Origin: Algivirga pacifica
GTDB taxonomy: Bacteria > Bacteroidota > Bacteroidia > Cytophagales > Flammeovirgaceae
Length of the DNA stretch: 64,000 nt
Assembly (NCBI RefSeq): GCF_039543525.1
Contig: NZ_BAABJX010000045.1
Span: 73,724 to 137,723 of the forward strand
Direction: 5' to 3'
Part shown: positions 1 through 9,064 of the stretch, in pieces
Layout of the letters: the number at the start of each line of letters is the position of its first letter
Numbering within the stretch: position 1 is the stretch's first letter
Made by a program: the position numbers and the translations under genes
The notes under the pieces: model-generated
Told to the model about the DNA's origin: nothing
Database searches by the model: none
Seen by the model: only the letters and a program-made list of their open reading frames with translations

Positions 1-1
1 A

Positions 2-244
2 AAAGCGTATCCTAATCCTTTGCAGGGTAATAGCGTACATTTGGCACTTGACAATGATTTTATAGGAGCGTTAGAAGTGAAGCTATATGGATTAGATGGG
101 ACGTTGCTCAAATCAGAAAAATTGAGAAAGGGAAGTGTAGAATGGAAGCATACATTAGAGTTACCTTATCTACCACAAGGATTATTTTTGCTGAGAATAG
201 AAAGTGCTCAAGGGGCTTGGCAGCAGAAAATTATTAAGCAGTAA
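2..244 (+). CDS. C-terminal end of a T9SS-secreted protein (partial)
   Basis: Only the last ~80 codons are in the window; the frame is open from base 2 and no start is visible. The fragment reads KAYPNPLQG followed by a small beta-sandwich pattern (VKLYGLDGTLLKSEKL, then GLFLLRIES) and ends KIIKQ. This is the standard layout of a type A T9SS C-terminal sorting domain, which directs cargo across the outer membrane of Bacteroidota and is cleaved on export. The catalytic or binding part lies upstream of the window, so the function of the whole protein cannot be stated. Confidence 0.8.
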   Translation, partial: KAYPNPLQGNSVHLALDNDFIGALEVKLYGLDGTLLKSEKLRKGSVEWKHTLELPYLPQGLFLLRIESAQGAWQQKIIKQ

Positions 245-324
245 GGTAAGGATATCCCTTTTGGGGCAATGTCGTCAACTTAAACAAATAATGCACGTAG
301 AAAGAGCAATACAAACCCGCTGCA

Positions 325-348
325 GGTCGTAGCGTCCACGCTACGACC
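325..348. terminator. Perfect 11-bp hairpin downstream of the T9SS gene
   Basis: GGTCGTAGCGT and ACGCTACGACC form a perfect 11-bp GC-rich stem with a 2-base loop. It stands alone in an otherwise AT-rich spacer 80 bases after the stop. It has no T-run, so it could be a REP-like palindrome as easily as a terminator. Confidence 0.45.
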
Positions 349-357
349 AGTTGTTAG

Positions 358-420
358 AAGGATAAAGGATTACTTATTCATAGGTTTCTATTCCTTTATC
401 CTTCTTCCTTCCTCCCCCTT
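358..420. repeat. Heptad-repeat hairpin (TCCTTTA-type)
   Basis: The left arm has AGGATAA/AGGATTA units. The right arm (393-420) reads as consecutive 7-mers CCTTTAT, CCTTCTT, CCTTCCT, CCCCCTT. The two arms are complementary. This is one of about ten intergenic hairpins in the window made of 7-bp periodic sequence. Confidence 0.55.
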
Positions 421-424
421 CTAG

Positions 425-499
425 TCAAAGGGTTCAGATTTTATCGGCTTCTATATCTTGAAAGAGGTATAAAGTTCCCTAGATAAAATCGCTCTTTGA
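425..499 (+). repeat. Asymmetric-loop hairpin element, copy 1
   Basis: The left arm at 425-445 ends GGTTCAGATTTTATC. The right arm at 482-499 is GATAAAATCGCTCTTTGA. The inner 9-bp stem GATTTTATC/GATAAAATC and the outer stem are separated by an unequal internal loop (TTCA against G). The loop of ~36 bases contains TATCTTGAAA. The same design recurs at 535-618, 13587-13665 and 15094-15172. Confidence 0.75.
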
Positions 500-534
500 C
501 TATTTTTTTTCACTAAACTTCAGGAGTAAACCGC

Positions 535-618
535 CTACTCTAAGAGCGATTTTATCTTCTCTTTTTAGTACTCAATATTAATTTTTTCAATAAGATAAAA
601 TCTGAACTCTTAGAGTAG
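535..618 (-). repeat. Asymmetric-loop hairpin element, copy 2 (inverted)
   Basis: This is the same element as at 425-499 in the opposite orientation. CTACTCTAAGAG at 535-546 pairs perfectly with the CTCTTAGAGTAG that ends the element at 618. The inner 9-bp GATTTTATC/GATAAAATC stem is at 548-556 and 594-602. The single C and the TGAA that face each other reproduce the unequal internal loop. With copy 1 it fills most of the 453-base gap between the first two genes. Confidence 0.75.
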
Positions 619-697
619 AAACGGGGTAGGAATAGATAGAAACGATTATTTATGTGTTGTAATAAATAAGAGCTGTTTCATTTCAAAGTTTTTTGTC

Positions 698-1018
698 ATG
701 CACTCCCCAGAAGACATCCAACAAGCTGTCACCTTACTAAAAAGTCATTTACAGGTACTTCCCGAAGAACCTTTGGGAGAGTCTTCGGACCCTATTGATG
801 AGTATACCTTGTTAAAAGAGCGGTTAAGTCAATTGATTGCTTACTTGCTAGCCAATGACTTTAATCGACTCCTCAACGGACTTTATCGTATGGATGTCAG
901 TGAAGCTAAGTTTAAGCAAGCAATGGCGGGACCTTCCGAAAAGGTGAGTGATGTGATCGCTGATTTAATTATTGAACGAGAGCTGGAAAAGATTGCTTTT
1001 CGCAAAAAATACAAGTGA
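698..1018 (+). CDS. Small conserved-looking protein of unknown function
   Basis: A 106-residue soluble protein with no signal peptide or membrane segment. The sequence is predicted helical and acidic in the N-terminal half (PEDIQQAVTLLKSHL, LLKERLSQLIAYLLANDF). It ends in a basic helix, ELEKIAFRKKYK. The stretch NDFNRLLNGLYRMDVSE resembles short cytosolic proteins I associate with Bacteroidota, but I cannot name a family. The ATG at 698 is preceded by an AT-rich stretch and gives normal coding character to the stop. It stands alone between repeat-rich spacers. Confidence 0.65.
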   Translation: MHSPEDIQQAVTLLKSHLQVLPEEPLGESSDPIDEYTLLKERLSQLIAYLLANDFNRLLNGLYRMDVSEAKFKQAMAGPSEKVSDVIADLIIERELEKIAFRKKYK

Positions 1019-1019
1019 T

Positions 1020-1220
1020 GTTCATGATGTTTTAATTGAGCTTCGCTCGTTCATAGTGTTTAGTTGAGTTTATTGTTTTTTGAAAGCTTTGCTTTCTTTT
1101 GGATGTGATGATAGTTTCATTGTCTATAAGAAAGATAGTTATTGAGCAAAGCTCAATTGAAAAGCAATTAAACTCAACTAAACATCATGAACGAGCGAAG
1201 CTCAATTAAACATCATGAAC
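1020..1220. repeat. Large intergenic palindrome with GAGCTTCGCTC core
   Basis: Arms of about 55 bases (1020-1074 and 1166-1220) are near-perfect inverted copies. Within each arm a ~28-base unit starting GTTCATGATGTTT is repeated once. GAGCTTCGCTC sits in the left arm and its complement in the right; a smaller pair (ATTGAGCAAAGCTCAATTG) lies between them. The element fills the space between two convergent genes and probably folds into a long hairpin in both transcripts. Confidence 0.7.
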
Positions 1221-1223
1221 AAA

Positions 1224-3281
1224 TTAGTATTTTGTTGGCCTTTTTAGTTCAAAGAAGAAAGTACTTCCCACCCCTTCCTCAGAAGTAATCTGCAGATTAG
1301 AGTTGTTCTTTTGTAAGAAGTCCCGACAAAGTGTTAACCCAAGTCCTGTCCCCCTTTCTCCTTCCGTTCCTTTGGTCGTAAGATGTTCTTGGGTGGTCAG
1401 TAATTGCATCAAAGTTTGATTTGGAATACCAACACCAGTGTCTTGTATACGAACGATAACCTGATCACCTTCACTGTGTACCGATAAAGTCACCTTTCCT
1501 TCTCGAGGAGTAAACTTGATCGCATTGTTGAGCAGATTGCGAATCACAAAGTCAATCATGCTACGGTCAACTTGTACGAGCAAAGGTAAGTTCGGCTCCT
1601 CAATAATAAGTTGAATATTTTTACTCTTGGCCGTAGAGGTATACAGGGAGTTATTTTTGTCTAATAGTTCACGAATATCAAATACACTCTCTTCGTACTC
1701 TTGGGTTTGCATTTGCATTCTGGACCAATGTAGCAAGTTGTCCAATAAGTCGAAAAGTGCCTGTAAAGAATGGTTGGTTTCGTTAGCAACTTCTTGCAAC
1801 TCTTGCTCACTCATACGGTGACTGTGGTGCAGCAATAAATCCATAAAAGACCCAAACGTCGCCAGTGGACTTCTAAGGTCATGGGAGATAATCGAAAATA
1901 GTCGATCCTTTAAGGTATTTAGTCTTTTCAAAGATGCTTCAGAAGCACTCAATTGTGTAATCGTTGCGGCCAGTTCTTCTGTACGTTCTTCTACTTCTCG
2001 TTTGAGTTCTGCCTTTTGAGAGGCTATTAACATCTGCTTTTCCCTTTCTTTTTCTCGTTCCAAACGTTCCTTTTCCAACGTTCGTTGCAAGACTTGTTCT
2101 TGTGATAGCTTGAGGCGAGAGGCTAATCCCAAGGAGAATAGAATGACTTGAGCGACTACGCCAATTTGAGTGGTATAACTAATGATGGGACTATTAGGTA
2201 GAAGGGATACTTCCTGTAAAATTAATAGTAAAGCCCCGATCACAAATAGAAAGTTAGCAACCATAAAATAACGTGCAGGACGATACCCTTGTTGATACAC
2301 CATATAGGCTGTCGCAATCATACTAATGAGTACTATGCCGCCGATAATAGCGATGGACTGAGTTGCAAGTTGTAGTAAGTCCAGAGGGGTAAAGTAGCTA
2401 ACAAGGCCAAGACTGATAGGAATAAAGTAAAGGAATAATAAATAATACAGTCCTTTATCCCATAGTGGCAAATATTCTTTTAGGTGTAGGTACTTCCGGG
2501 TAAATAAGGTACGGGCAATACCTGTCAAGGGTACGATGAAGGCAAAGCTATGGGCGTCCCAATAATAGGCATTGGGCCATAGAATAAGTCGGTTGAGTCC
2601 ATGAAAGAACATCATATAAAGCCCAATACCCGTAATGGAAAGTACATAGTATAGGTAGCTGATATCCCGAATGGTAATGAATATCAAAAAGTTATACATA
2701 GCCATGATCAATACAATACCGATAAATAGGGCTTGTATAAAATGCTTACGGTATTGTAGTAATTCGTAGGAATGGGCAGAATGTAGTTGTACCGTCGCAC
2801 CTTCTTGATTGAGAGTGCTCACTTCTGTTCTTAGACGAACCAATAAAGCCGTGGTAGAGGCTGGGATATGTAAAGCATCCCGCTGCAAATAGTGTGTGAT
2901 GGACTGTACGTGCCCTCCTTTACCAATAGGCGTGAGGTCATCCCAGTTCCATACTTCAACACTTCCCCATCCAGGAATGACAAGTAGAGGATCAAAGGGG
3001 GTAGGTTCATGGAGTGGGACCTTTAGCCAGTAGGTGTTATGGTGATTGCTATTAAAACCATATTGCCCCGAAGTAATTATGTGATCAAGTTTTGCTTTGG
3101 CTTCGGAAGGAGTATAGTTTTCCATTGCCTCAAGCACGTGAAAAGGCAGCTGCTTTTGCTGAGGGGTATCATTCATCCCCGTAAAAAATAGCAGGTCCGC
3201 CGTTTGAGCACTAACAGTAGAATAGCCCGTAATAAGAGATATAAGCAGTGAAATATATAAAAAAGTGATCCGCATGATCAT
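1224..3281 (-). CDS. 7TMR-DISM sensor histidine kinase
   Basis: A 685-residue hybrid sensor. A signal peptide ends near VSAQ (residue ~26). A periplasmic 7TMR-DISMED2-type beta domain (~30-175) contains YWLKVPL. A seven-helix 7TMR-DISM membrane region (~180-395) is followed by a long charged coiled coil (~400-450). The HisKA domain carries the phospho-acceptor in IISHDLRSPL (His467). The HATPase domain has N box NLLNNAIKF, G1 DTGVGIP and G2 GTGLGLTLC. It would sense a periplasmic, possibly carbohydrate-like, ligand and autophosphorylate. The nearest possible partner is the divergent LytTR regulator at 3558. An ATG two codons downstream is an alternative start. Confidence 0.9.
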   Translation of the reverse strand: MIMRITFLYISLLISLITGYSTVSAQTADLLFFTGMNDTPQQKQLPFHVLEAMENYTPSEAKAKLDHIITSGQYGFNSNHHNTYWLKVPLHEPTPFDPLLVIPGWGSVEVWNWDDLTPIGKGGHVQSITHYLQRDALHIPASTTALLVRLRTEVSTLNQEGATVQLHSAHSYELLQYRKHFIQALFIGIVLIMAMYNFLIFITIRDISYLYYVLSITGIGLYMMFFHGLNRLILWPNAYYWDAHSFAFIVPLTGIARTLFTRKYLHLKEYLPLWDKGLYYLLFLYFIPISLGLVSYFTPLDLLQLATQSIAIIGGIVLISMIATAYMVYQQGYRPARYFMVANFLFVIGALLLILQEVSLLPNSPIISYTTQIGVVAQVILFSLGLASRLKLSQEQVLQRTLEKERLEREKEREKQMLIASQKAELKREVEERTEELAATITQLSASEASLKRLNTLKDRLFSIISHDLRSPLATFGSFMDLLLHHSHRMSEQELQEVANETNHSLQALFDLLDNLLHWSRMQMQTQEYEESVFDIRELLDKNNSLYTSTAKSKNIQLIIEEPNLPLLVQVDRSMIDFVIRNLLNNAIKFTPREGKVTLSVHSEGDQVIVRIQDTGVGIPNQTLMQLLTTQEHLTTKGTEGERGTGLGLTLCRDFLQKNNSNLQITSEEGVGSTFFFELKRPTKY

Positions 3282-3364
3282 AGAAGCTTGTGTTGATCAA
3301 TAAGTTTTCAAAAAATAATAAAAATATTCTAATTCTGTTATTTTATTGCATCCTAACTGCTATT

Positions 3365-3510
3365 TGTTGAATCGTTGAATTGAGCTTCGCTCGTTGAACC
3401 GTTGATTTGAGTTGAAAGGTTGTCCGAGTGTTTGTCCATATTTCAATCAACAATTCAACTCGAATCAAGACGCCATGTAATGGAGCGAAGCTCAATTCAA
3501 CGATTCAACA
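3365..3510. repeat. Palindrome with 28-bp perfect arms between divergent genes
   Basis: Positions 3365-3392 and 3483-3510 are perfect 28-base inverted copies containing GAGCTTCGCTC. A second partly matched pair (GTTGATTTGAGTTGA against TCAACTCGAATCAA) nests inside. It belongs to the same family as the elements at 1020 and 60130. It lies in the divergent intergenic region, so it is not at a 3' end like the others. Confidence 0.7.
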
Positions 3511-3557
3511 GAGGTAGTTATTGAGGACATTACTAAAATAGAACAACACATAGAGAA

Positions 3558-4292
3558 ATGGAGGAAGCATTGAAAATAGTCATTGTAGAGGATGATTTGG
3601 TGATTGGAAGAAGCCTTTCTTTTACCTTGGAGGATCTTGGGTATGAAGTATTGGAAATATTTAGAAAAGGAGAGGATGCGGAAGCATTTATGAAGCAAAA
3701 ACCAAAGGTTGATTTATTACTATTGGATATTGAACTTCTCGGAACCTATGATGGAGTGCAAACGGCTACTGCACTTAGAGCCTATTATAAAGGCCCGATT
3801 ATCTATCTGACTTCCTTAAAGGATGAAGAAACTTTCAACCGTGCAAAACACACCGTTCCTGCAGCTTACCTACAAAAACCTTTTGATAAATATACCCTGC
3901 GTTCTAGTATTGAACTGGCGATGTACAAGTCCAAGACAGAGGAAGAGGATCAAGATGACTCTCTGGAGAGACTTACAGTGTCCGATGCAATTTTCGTGAA
4001 GTCTAAAAATAAGCTGGTCAAGGTAGTCGTTGGAAATATTAAGTACATACAAGCCAATGATATCTATGCTTCTGTGGTTACTGATGAAGGTAGTTACTTG
4101 GTGAACTATGCCTTGAAGCATTTGGAGAAAAAGCTACCGAATACTCCTTTCATTAGAGTGCACCGTTCTTATATCGTTAATGTAGATCAAGTGGATGGAT
4201 TAGAGGATAATCACTTATTGATTGGGGAAGTAACTATTCCTATTGGCAAAACGTATCGGGAAGAGTTGATGAAATACTTTAAGGTGTTGTAA
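3558..4292 (+). CDS. LytTR-family response regulator
   Basis: A 244-residue two-domain regulator. The receiver domain (~5-125) has the acidic pair EDD at 11-13, phospho-acceptor Asp57 in LLLLDIELLG, the conserved Thr/Ser in YLTSLKD, and the switch Lys in LQKPFD. The LytTR DNA-binding domain (~145-244) shows IKYIQANDIYASVVT, FIRVHRSYIVN and the closing IPIGKTYREEL. It likely activates promoters with direct-repeat sites. It is divergent from the histidine kinase at 1224, a natural though unproven partner; many Bacteroidota LytTR regulators instead pair with LytS-type kinases. Confidence 0.9.
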   Translation: MEEALKIVIVEDDLVIGRSLSFTLEDLGYEVLEIFRKGEDAEAFMKQKPKVDLLLLDIELLGTYDGVQTATALRAYYKGPIIYLTSLKDEETFNRAKHTVPAAYLQKPFDKYTLRSSIELAMYKSKTEEEDQDDSLERLTVSDAIFVKSKNKLVKVVVGNIKYIQANDIYASVVTDEGSYLVNYALKHLEKKLPNTPFIRVHRSYIVNVDQVDGLEDNHLLIGEVTIPIGKTYREELMKYFKVL

Positions 4293-4298
4293 TGGAGT

Positions 4299-4420
4299 TT
4301 ATCGGTTATTGCTTATCGCTTATCGTTTAAAAAAATGTTGAAAGGGTGTCACAAGTTGTTTAGGGGTAAAGTAGTTTTCTTAACCGATAACCGATAACCG
4401 ATAACCGATAACCGATAAGC
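4299..4420. repeat. Heptad-repeat hairpin (AACCGAT array)
   Basis: The left arm 4299-4326 is four 7-mers: TTATCGG, TTATTGC, TTATCGC, TTATCGT. The right arm 4382-4416 is five exact copies of AACCGAT. The arms are complementary across a ~55-base loop. It lies just downstream of the LytTR regulator stop and is probably a transcript 3' structure. Confidence 0.7.
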
Positions 4421-4650
4421 TAGATACAATTTCATAGATAGTGATAGGTACCTCATACTTTTTACCTATTACCTTTTACTTTTTTCAATAAGTGTACTTT
4501 TTACGACTTAAATCATGCCGTTTACCTAATGAAACCCCTTCGTTCACCTAAATATTGCTAGTCTTCACAAGAATAATCCATGTATACAAATGGAAAAATA
4601 TACATTGGATAGAAACTTTTAAACTAACAGACCGCCTTAGGGGCTGGTCG

Positions 4651-6192
4651 ATGCGTCAAATAACAACAGGTGAATATATGCAACTGCTAGGATGGATATC
4701 AATTATTGGCTATATGTTGCTCTTGGCATTTTTTGCCTTTAGAGGAGCTCGAAAGACGACGAGTATGTCGGACTTTGCGGTAGGAAGCGTAGCGTTTTCT
4801 CCCGTAGCAGTAGGACTTTCGTTGGCTGCTTCTATTACCAGTGCAGCGACATTTATTATTAACCCGGGATTCGTAGCCTATTACGGAGTAAGTGGAGTAA
4901 TCGCGATGGCACTAGCCTTGCCATTTGGTGCGCTGGTTTCCCTGATTTTTTTAACAAAGCGATTCCGTACCAAAGGGGTAAGCATGAAGTCCCTGACCAT
5001 TGCACAGTGGATAGGAGAACGTTATGGGAGTAAGGGGTTTGGAACCTTCTTTGCTTTCTTGTCTTTATTGCTGATCACCTTTGTGGTATTGATCTGTGTA
5101 GGATTAACGAAAGTGATTGCTAGTACACTACAGCAAGAAGAGCTTTATGTACTTATAGGAATTGTCGCCTTTGTATTCACTTATGTGATGTTTGGAGGGG
5201 CTAATTCTATGGTTTATACCAATATGATTCAGGCAATGTTAATGATTACGGTAGCAGTAATATTAATAGGCTCTGGGTATGCGTACTTTACGGGAGGAGA
5301 AGGGTTGCTGGATCGATTGAGAAGTATAGATCCCGTTTTAGCATCTCCTCTTAACCCAGGGAGTCCTTTATTCAGAGATTATTTTGAGATTATTGTTTGC
5401 CAAATCATTGTAGGTATAGCGGTGGTTTGTCAACCACATATTATTACCAAGTCATTGTTATTGAAGAAAGAGAAAGATGTCAATCAATACTTGACGACAG
5501 GGGTATTGGCAGAGATCTTATTTTTTAGTGTAGTGATCGTTGGATTATATGCCAGAATTGCATTTCCAGACCTGACTTTAAATGGAGAGTCTATTGGTTT
5601 GGATAGTGTTCTGACTACTTATGTAGTAGAGACCTTACCTGTGGCTGTAGGCTTACTAGTCGTTCTTGGATTGATCTCGGCAGGCTTATCGACCTTGGAA
5701 GGGTTGATACAAACGATTTCCTCTACCATTACCAATGATATTCTATCTACTGTATTTAAATCAAAATTTGAAAATAACCCTGCATTGCAGGTCACAACAA
5801 ACCGAATGGTGATTGTCGGATTGGGTGTGGTTGCCATCTTGCTCTCTTATGAGCAATTGGTATCTCCGAATCTTAGCGTAGGTATCTTCGCTCAAAATGG
5901 AGTATACGCTTATTTTTCGGCAGCCTTTGTTCCGGTACTATTTGGCTTGTTTGTTCCGGCAGTGCGATCTATTGTTCCATTAATCAGTGCAATAGTAGCG
6001 CTTACAGTACATTTTGGAGTCTATTATGGAGGACTTACTTCTTATATGGAAGGTCCCGTGAGAAACCCAGGTATTGCGGCAGCGCTAGCGATTTTAGCGG
6101 CGGTATCGACAGCCTTGCTATTGCATTGGATCCTTGGAGCAAGAAATATTGAGGAGGCTATTCAAGATAAGGTTTTGGAAGAAACCGCTTAA
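4651..6192 (+). CDS. Sodium:solute symporter (SSSF family)
   Basis: A ~514-residue inner-membrane protein with about 13 hydrophobic helices. The N-terminal YMLLLAFFAFRGARKT, SDFAVGSVAFSP and LSLAASITSAATFI stretches match the first helices of the sodium/solute symporter family. A Ser-rich ISAGLSTLEGLIQTISS lies where the sodium-binding helix 8 is expected. Substrate cannot be read from sequence; family members carry sugars, amino acids, acetate or other carboxylates. The frame extends to a TTG at 4555, but ATG 4651 or 4678 (at QLLGWISIIGYM) fits the family better. A TonB receptor follows after 57 bases, suggesting they handle the same compound. Confidence 0.85.
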   Translation: MRQITTGEYMQLLGWISIIGYMLLLAFFAFRGARKTTSMSDFAVGSVAFSPVAVGLSLAASITSAATFIINPGFVAYYGVSGVIAMALALPFGALVSLIFLTKRFRTKGVSMKSLTIAQWIGERYGSKGFGTFFAFLSLLLITFVVLICVGLTKVIASTLQQEELYVLIGIVAFVFTYVMFGGANSMVYTNMIQAMLMITVAVILIGSGYAYFTGGEGLLDRLRSIDPVLASPLNPGSPLFRDYFEIIVCQIIVGIAVVCQPHIITKSLLLKKEKDVNQYLTTGVLAEILFFSVVIVGLYARIAFPDLTLNGESIGLDSVLTTYVVETLPVAVGLLVVLGLISAGLSTLEGLIQTISSTITNDILSTVFKSKFENNPALQVTTNRMVIVGLGVVAILLSYEQLVSPNLSVGIFAQNGVYAYFSAAFVPVLFGLFVPAVRSIVPLISAIVALTVHFGVYYGGLTSYMEGPVRNPGIAAALAILAAVSTALLLHWILGARNIEEAIQDKVLEETA

Positions 6193-6213
6193 TCCTCACC
6201 TCAAGAGTCAATA

Positions 6214-6249
6214 AAACACAACAACAACACACAAAAGTTACAACACACA
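6214..6249 (+). promoter_or_regulatory. CA-rich leader without Shine-Dalgarno
   Basis: The 36 bases before the TonB receptor start are almost only A and C (AACACAACAACAACACACA), with one G. There is no GGAGG-like site. Nearly identical ACAACACACA leaders precede the genes at 13820 and 15325. Such unstructured leaders are a plausible translation aid in Bacteroidota, which rely little on Shine-Dalgarno pairing. Confidence 0.5.
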
Positions 6250-8685
6250 ATGAAAAAACTATTATTCTTTGTTACCGCTTGCTTGTTGAGCAGCTCTATG
6301 CTGTTTGCTCAAGAGAAAGCAACCCTAAAAGGGGTAGTTAAGTCACAAAACAATGAGTCATTGGTAGGGGCTACGGTCCTTTTAAAAGAAATTAGCCAAG
6401 GAACGACTACTGACGTAACAGGTGCTTTTACGATTATTGATATTCCAGAAGGAGATTATACAGTAGAGGTTCGTTACTTAGGATACGAGACTTTGCAGAA
6501 ATCAGTATCCCTAAAGGCAGGGGAAGTAAAGTCAATGGATTTCCCAATGGTAGAAGGTGGTCTTTTACTGGATGAGGAAGTAGTTGTTTCAGGTACACGT
6601 AAGGCTGAAAAAATTACTGAAACTCCGGCAACTATTGAAGTGATTGGTCTACAGCAGATCGCTGAACTACCAGGCTTGAATGCAGGAGACCTTTTGGCGC
6701 GTCAAAAAGGGGTAGACTACTTCCGTGCAGGGGTAGTAGGACAAGGGATCAACGTTCGTGGTTTCAACTCAAACTTTAACGCCAAAAACCTTCAGGTAAC
6801 AGATGGTCGTTTCTCTTCTCTAATTGCAACAGGCCTTCCACTAGGTCCTTTGAATACGGTAGTAAAAGAAGATATCGAGCGTGTAGAGTTAGTATTGGGA
6901 CCAAATGCAGCGCTATTCGGACCAAACGCACACAACGGTTTGATGAACACGATCACTAAAGATCCTAGAAAGCATGAAGGTACAACACTAGCATTGAACG
7001 CAGGAAATCAAAATATGCTTTCAGCGAGAATGCGTCATGCAGAGAAGGTAAGCGATAAGTTTGCTTATAAAGTAACTGCTGAGTACTCAAGAGGTACTGA
7101 ATTTGACTATGTGGATTCAGTATTCCTTAACGCAACAACAGTAGTTGAAGAATTGGACCTGGATCGTGACTTTGAGTTCCTAAGAGGTGAGGCATCTATG
7201 ATCTACTCTCCAATAGAGGACATGGATATTACAATGAACTATGGTGGTAGTAACAGTACTTACTTGGCTCCAACTAACGTAGGACGTAACCAGATCAAAG
7301 ACTGGCAAGTACATTACCTACAAGGTAAGTTCAACTACAAAGGATTCTTTGCACAAGTATACCACACAATCTCTAAGACTGACGCGACGTATTCTATCTC
7401 AGATTATACAAAGCAGTATTACGGACAAATTGCACAAGGAAAAACAGAAGCAGAGGCAAGAGCTTATGCCTTGGACCCATCAGTTGGAGCATTGTTTATC
7501 GATGACTCTAAGCGTTGGAATGCAGAGATGCAGTACAACCGTGAAATCTATGGTGTAGATGTAACAGTGGGTGCACAGTGGCAAAGAGATATGGCCAACT
7601 CTCACGGTACATACTTGTTGGATAAAGATGCAGATGATTACATCGTAGTAGATCAATTGGGTGGTTATGCGCAAGCAGAGAAGAAGTTTGACAATGGTTT
7701 CAAAATGGTGGGTGCACTAAGAGTAGATAACCATCAGGTATATGGACTGAACGTACTTCCAAAAGTTGGTTTGGTACAGACGCTAGGCGCACACAACATC
7801 CGTTTGACTTACGGTAAAGGTATCGCAGCACCTACGATCTTGAACATGTATGGTAACCTATTCGGTGGTTTGATCTTGGGTAACGCAGAAGGATTTACAT
7901 TGGCAGAAGGTGCTGGTATGGTAGAGAAGCAACGTGTAGAGCAGTTGCAAACGATTGAGTTGGGATACAAAGGACAAGTAGTTCCTAACAAACTATTTGT
8001 AGATGCTAACGCTTACTACAATATCTCTAAAGATTTCTTGAGCCCGGTAACGATTGTTGGTATCGCTGAGAAAATGGGAGACCAATTGGTATCAGATCTT
8101 CAAACAATCCCTTACGGAGGTTTGGTAGCGACGTATATCAACTTCGGTGAGTTCAATACTTACGGTGCTGACTTGGGAGTTACTTACTATATCAACAAAG
8201 AGTTTAGTGCGCAGTTGAACTACTCTTACTTCGGGTATGATATTGATGAGAACAACTTAGAGAATGACTTCAACAAGGATGGTGTAGTAAACAAATTAGA
8301 CCTATTGGTGAACGCTCCAAATAATAAAGCGTCATTCGGCTTGAACTATAGCGGAGAGAAGTTCTTCGGTTCATTGTTCAACAGATGGGTACAAGAGTAT
8401 GATTACTTCTCAAGCTACCAGATTGCTGCAGAAACACAAGACTTAGTATATAGAGGAGTACCAGTAGTAGAAAACGCTAGAAGTGGTAACTCATTCAACT
8501 ATGGTCCTTTGGGCGGTTTCGTAACAACAGACATCGCGGTGGGATATCACATCAATGAGATGTTTACGGTATCAGGTATGGTATCTAATGTATTTGGTGT
8601 AGAGCAGAGAGAGTTTACAGCAGCTCCTCCAACAGGCAGATTGATGTCATTGGAGTTGAAAGTAAACCTTCCTTCTTACAAATAA
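6250..8685 (+). CDS. TonB-dependent outer-membrane receptor with CarboxypepD-like domain
   Basis: An 811-residue outer-membrane transporter. A signal peptide (MKKLLFFVTACLLSSSMLFAQ) is followed by a carboxypeptidase regulatory-like domain (~25-105: LKGVVKSQNNESLVGATVLL). The plug domain (~115-235) has EVVVSGTRKAEKITETPATIEV and INVRGFNSNFNAKNLQVTDG. A 22-strand-type barrel ends in an aromatic-rich strand. It is shorter than SusC proteins and lacks a SusD partner, so it resembles receptors for small ligands such as metal chelates, oligomers or vitamins. Codon choice looks more biased than in neighbours, suggesting high expression. Position after an SSSF symporter suggests two-step uptake of one substrate. 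Confidence 0.9.
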   Translation: MKKLLFFVTACLLSSSMLFAQEKATLKGVVKSQNNESLVGATVLLKEISQGTTTDVTGAFTIIDIPEGDYTVEVRYLGYETLQKSVSLKAGEVKSMDFPMVEGGLLLDEEVVVSGTRKAEKITETPATIEVIGLQQIAELPGLNAGDLLARQKGVDYFRAGVVGQGINVRGFNSNFNAKNLQVTDGRFSSLIATGLPLGPLNTVVKEDIERVELVLGPNAALFGPNAHNGLMNTITKDPRKHEGTTLALNAGNQNMLSARMRHAEKVSDKFAYKVTAEYSRGTEFDYVDSVFLNATTVVEELDLDRDFEFLRGEASMIYSPIEDMDITMNYGGSNSTYLAPTNVGRNQIKDWQVHYLQGKFNYKGFFAQVYHTISKTDATYSISDYTKQYYGQIAQGKTEAEARAYALDPSVGALFIDDSKRWNAEMQYNREIYGVDVTVGAQWQRDMANSHGTYLLDKDADDYIVVDQLGGYAQAEKKFDNGFKMVGALRVDNHQVYGLNVLPKVGLVQTLGAHNIRLTYGKGIAAPTILNMYGNLFGGLILGNAEGFTLAEGAGMVEKQRVEQLQTIELGYKGQVVPNKLFVDANAYYNISKDFLSPVTIVGIAEKMGDQLVSDLQTIPYGGLVATYINFGEFNTYGADLGVTYYINKEFSAQLNYSYFGYDIDENNLENDFNKDGVVNKLDLLVNAPNNKASFGLNYSGEKFFGSLFNRWVQEYDYFSSYQIAAETQDLVYRGVPVVENARSGNSFNYGPLGGFVTTDIAVGYHINEMFTVSGMVSNVFGVEQREFTAAPPTGRLMSLELKVNLPSYK

Positions 8686-8703
8686 TAGAATGTTGATTAG
8701 TGC

Positions 8704-8758
8704 AAGGGTTGAATCGTTGAGACTGAGTAATACAAGGTTTCAAAGGGATTCAACCCTT
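8704..8758 (+). terminator. Long-loop hairpin after the TonB receptor
   Basis: AAGGGTTGAATC at 8704-8715 and its exact complement at 8747-8758 form a 12-bp stem around a 31-base loop. It starts 19 bases after the receptor stop. It has no clear T-run, so it could be an mRNA 3' stabiliser. Confidence 0.5.
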
Positions 8759-8958
8759 CCTTTACAACTTGGCAGGGCTTGGAACCAGTATATCGCTTTA
8801 TTTTCCTACATCCTCTTCAATGAAGGGAACAAAAAAATATTGTCCCCAACTCTTGACTATTGCAATGGACAGTAGCCAAGAAAGGACACCACAATTTAAT
8901 CTTTAGGAGAATACGGTACTAAGTGTGGATGGAATGGTTGGATAATCTATTCTATGAC

Positions 8959-8988
8959 GTAAAGGAGATGGTTTTACCGCTCCTTTAC
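8959..8988 (+). terminator. Hairpin in the 379-base gap before the KAS III gene
   Basis: GTAAAGGAG at 8959-8967 pairs with CTCCTTTAC at 8980-8988, loop of 12 bases, and a TTTTT run follows at ~8996. It could be an intrinsic terminator or a leader element of the next gene. The gap holds no convincing gene. Confidence 0.45.
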
Positions 8989-9064
8989 ATTGATCTTTTT
9001 AGGTCAACAGGAATTACGATCAACGTAGTTCTCCTTTCATCAGTAAATAAAAAAATTAAGTGAT

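Noticed and set aside
4555..4650. N-terminal extension of the symporter from a TTG start
   Set aside because: The added 32 residues are polar and unlike the family; ATG 4651 or 4678 leads directly into the first helix.
8690..8875. Open frame of 61 codons after the TonB receptor
   Set aside because: It runs through the long-loop hairpin, has no signal or coding pattern, and is best read as spacer.
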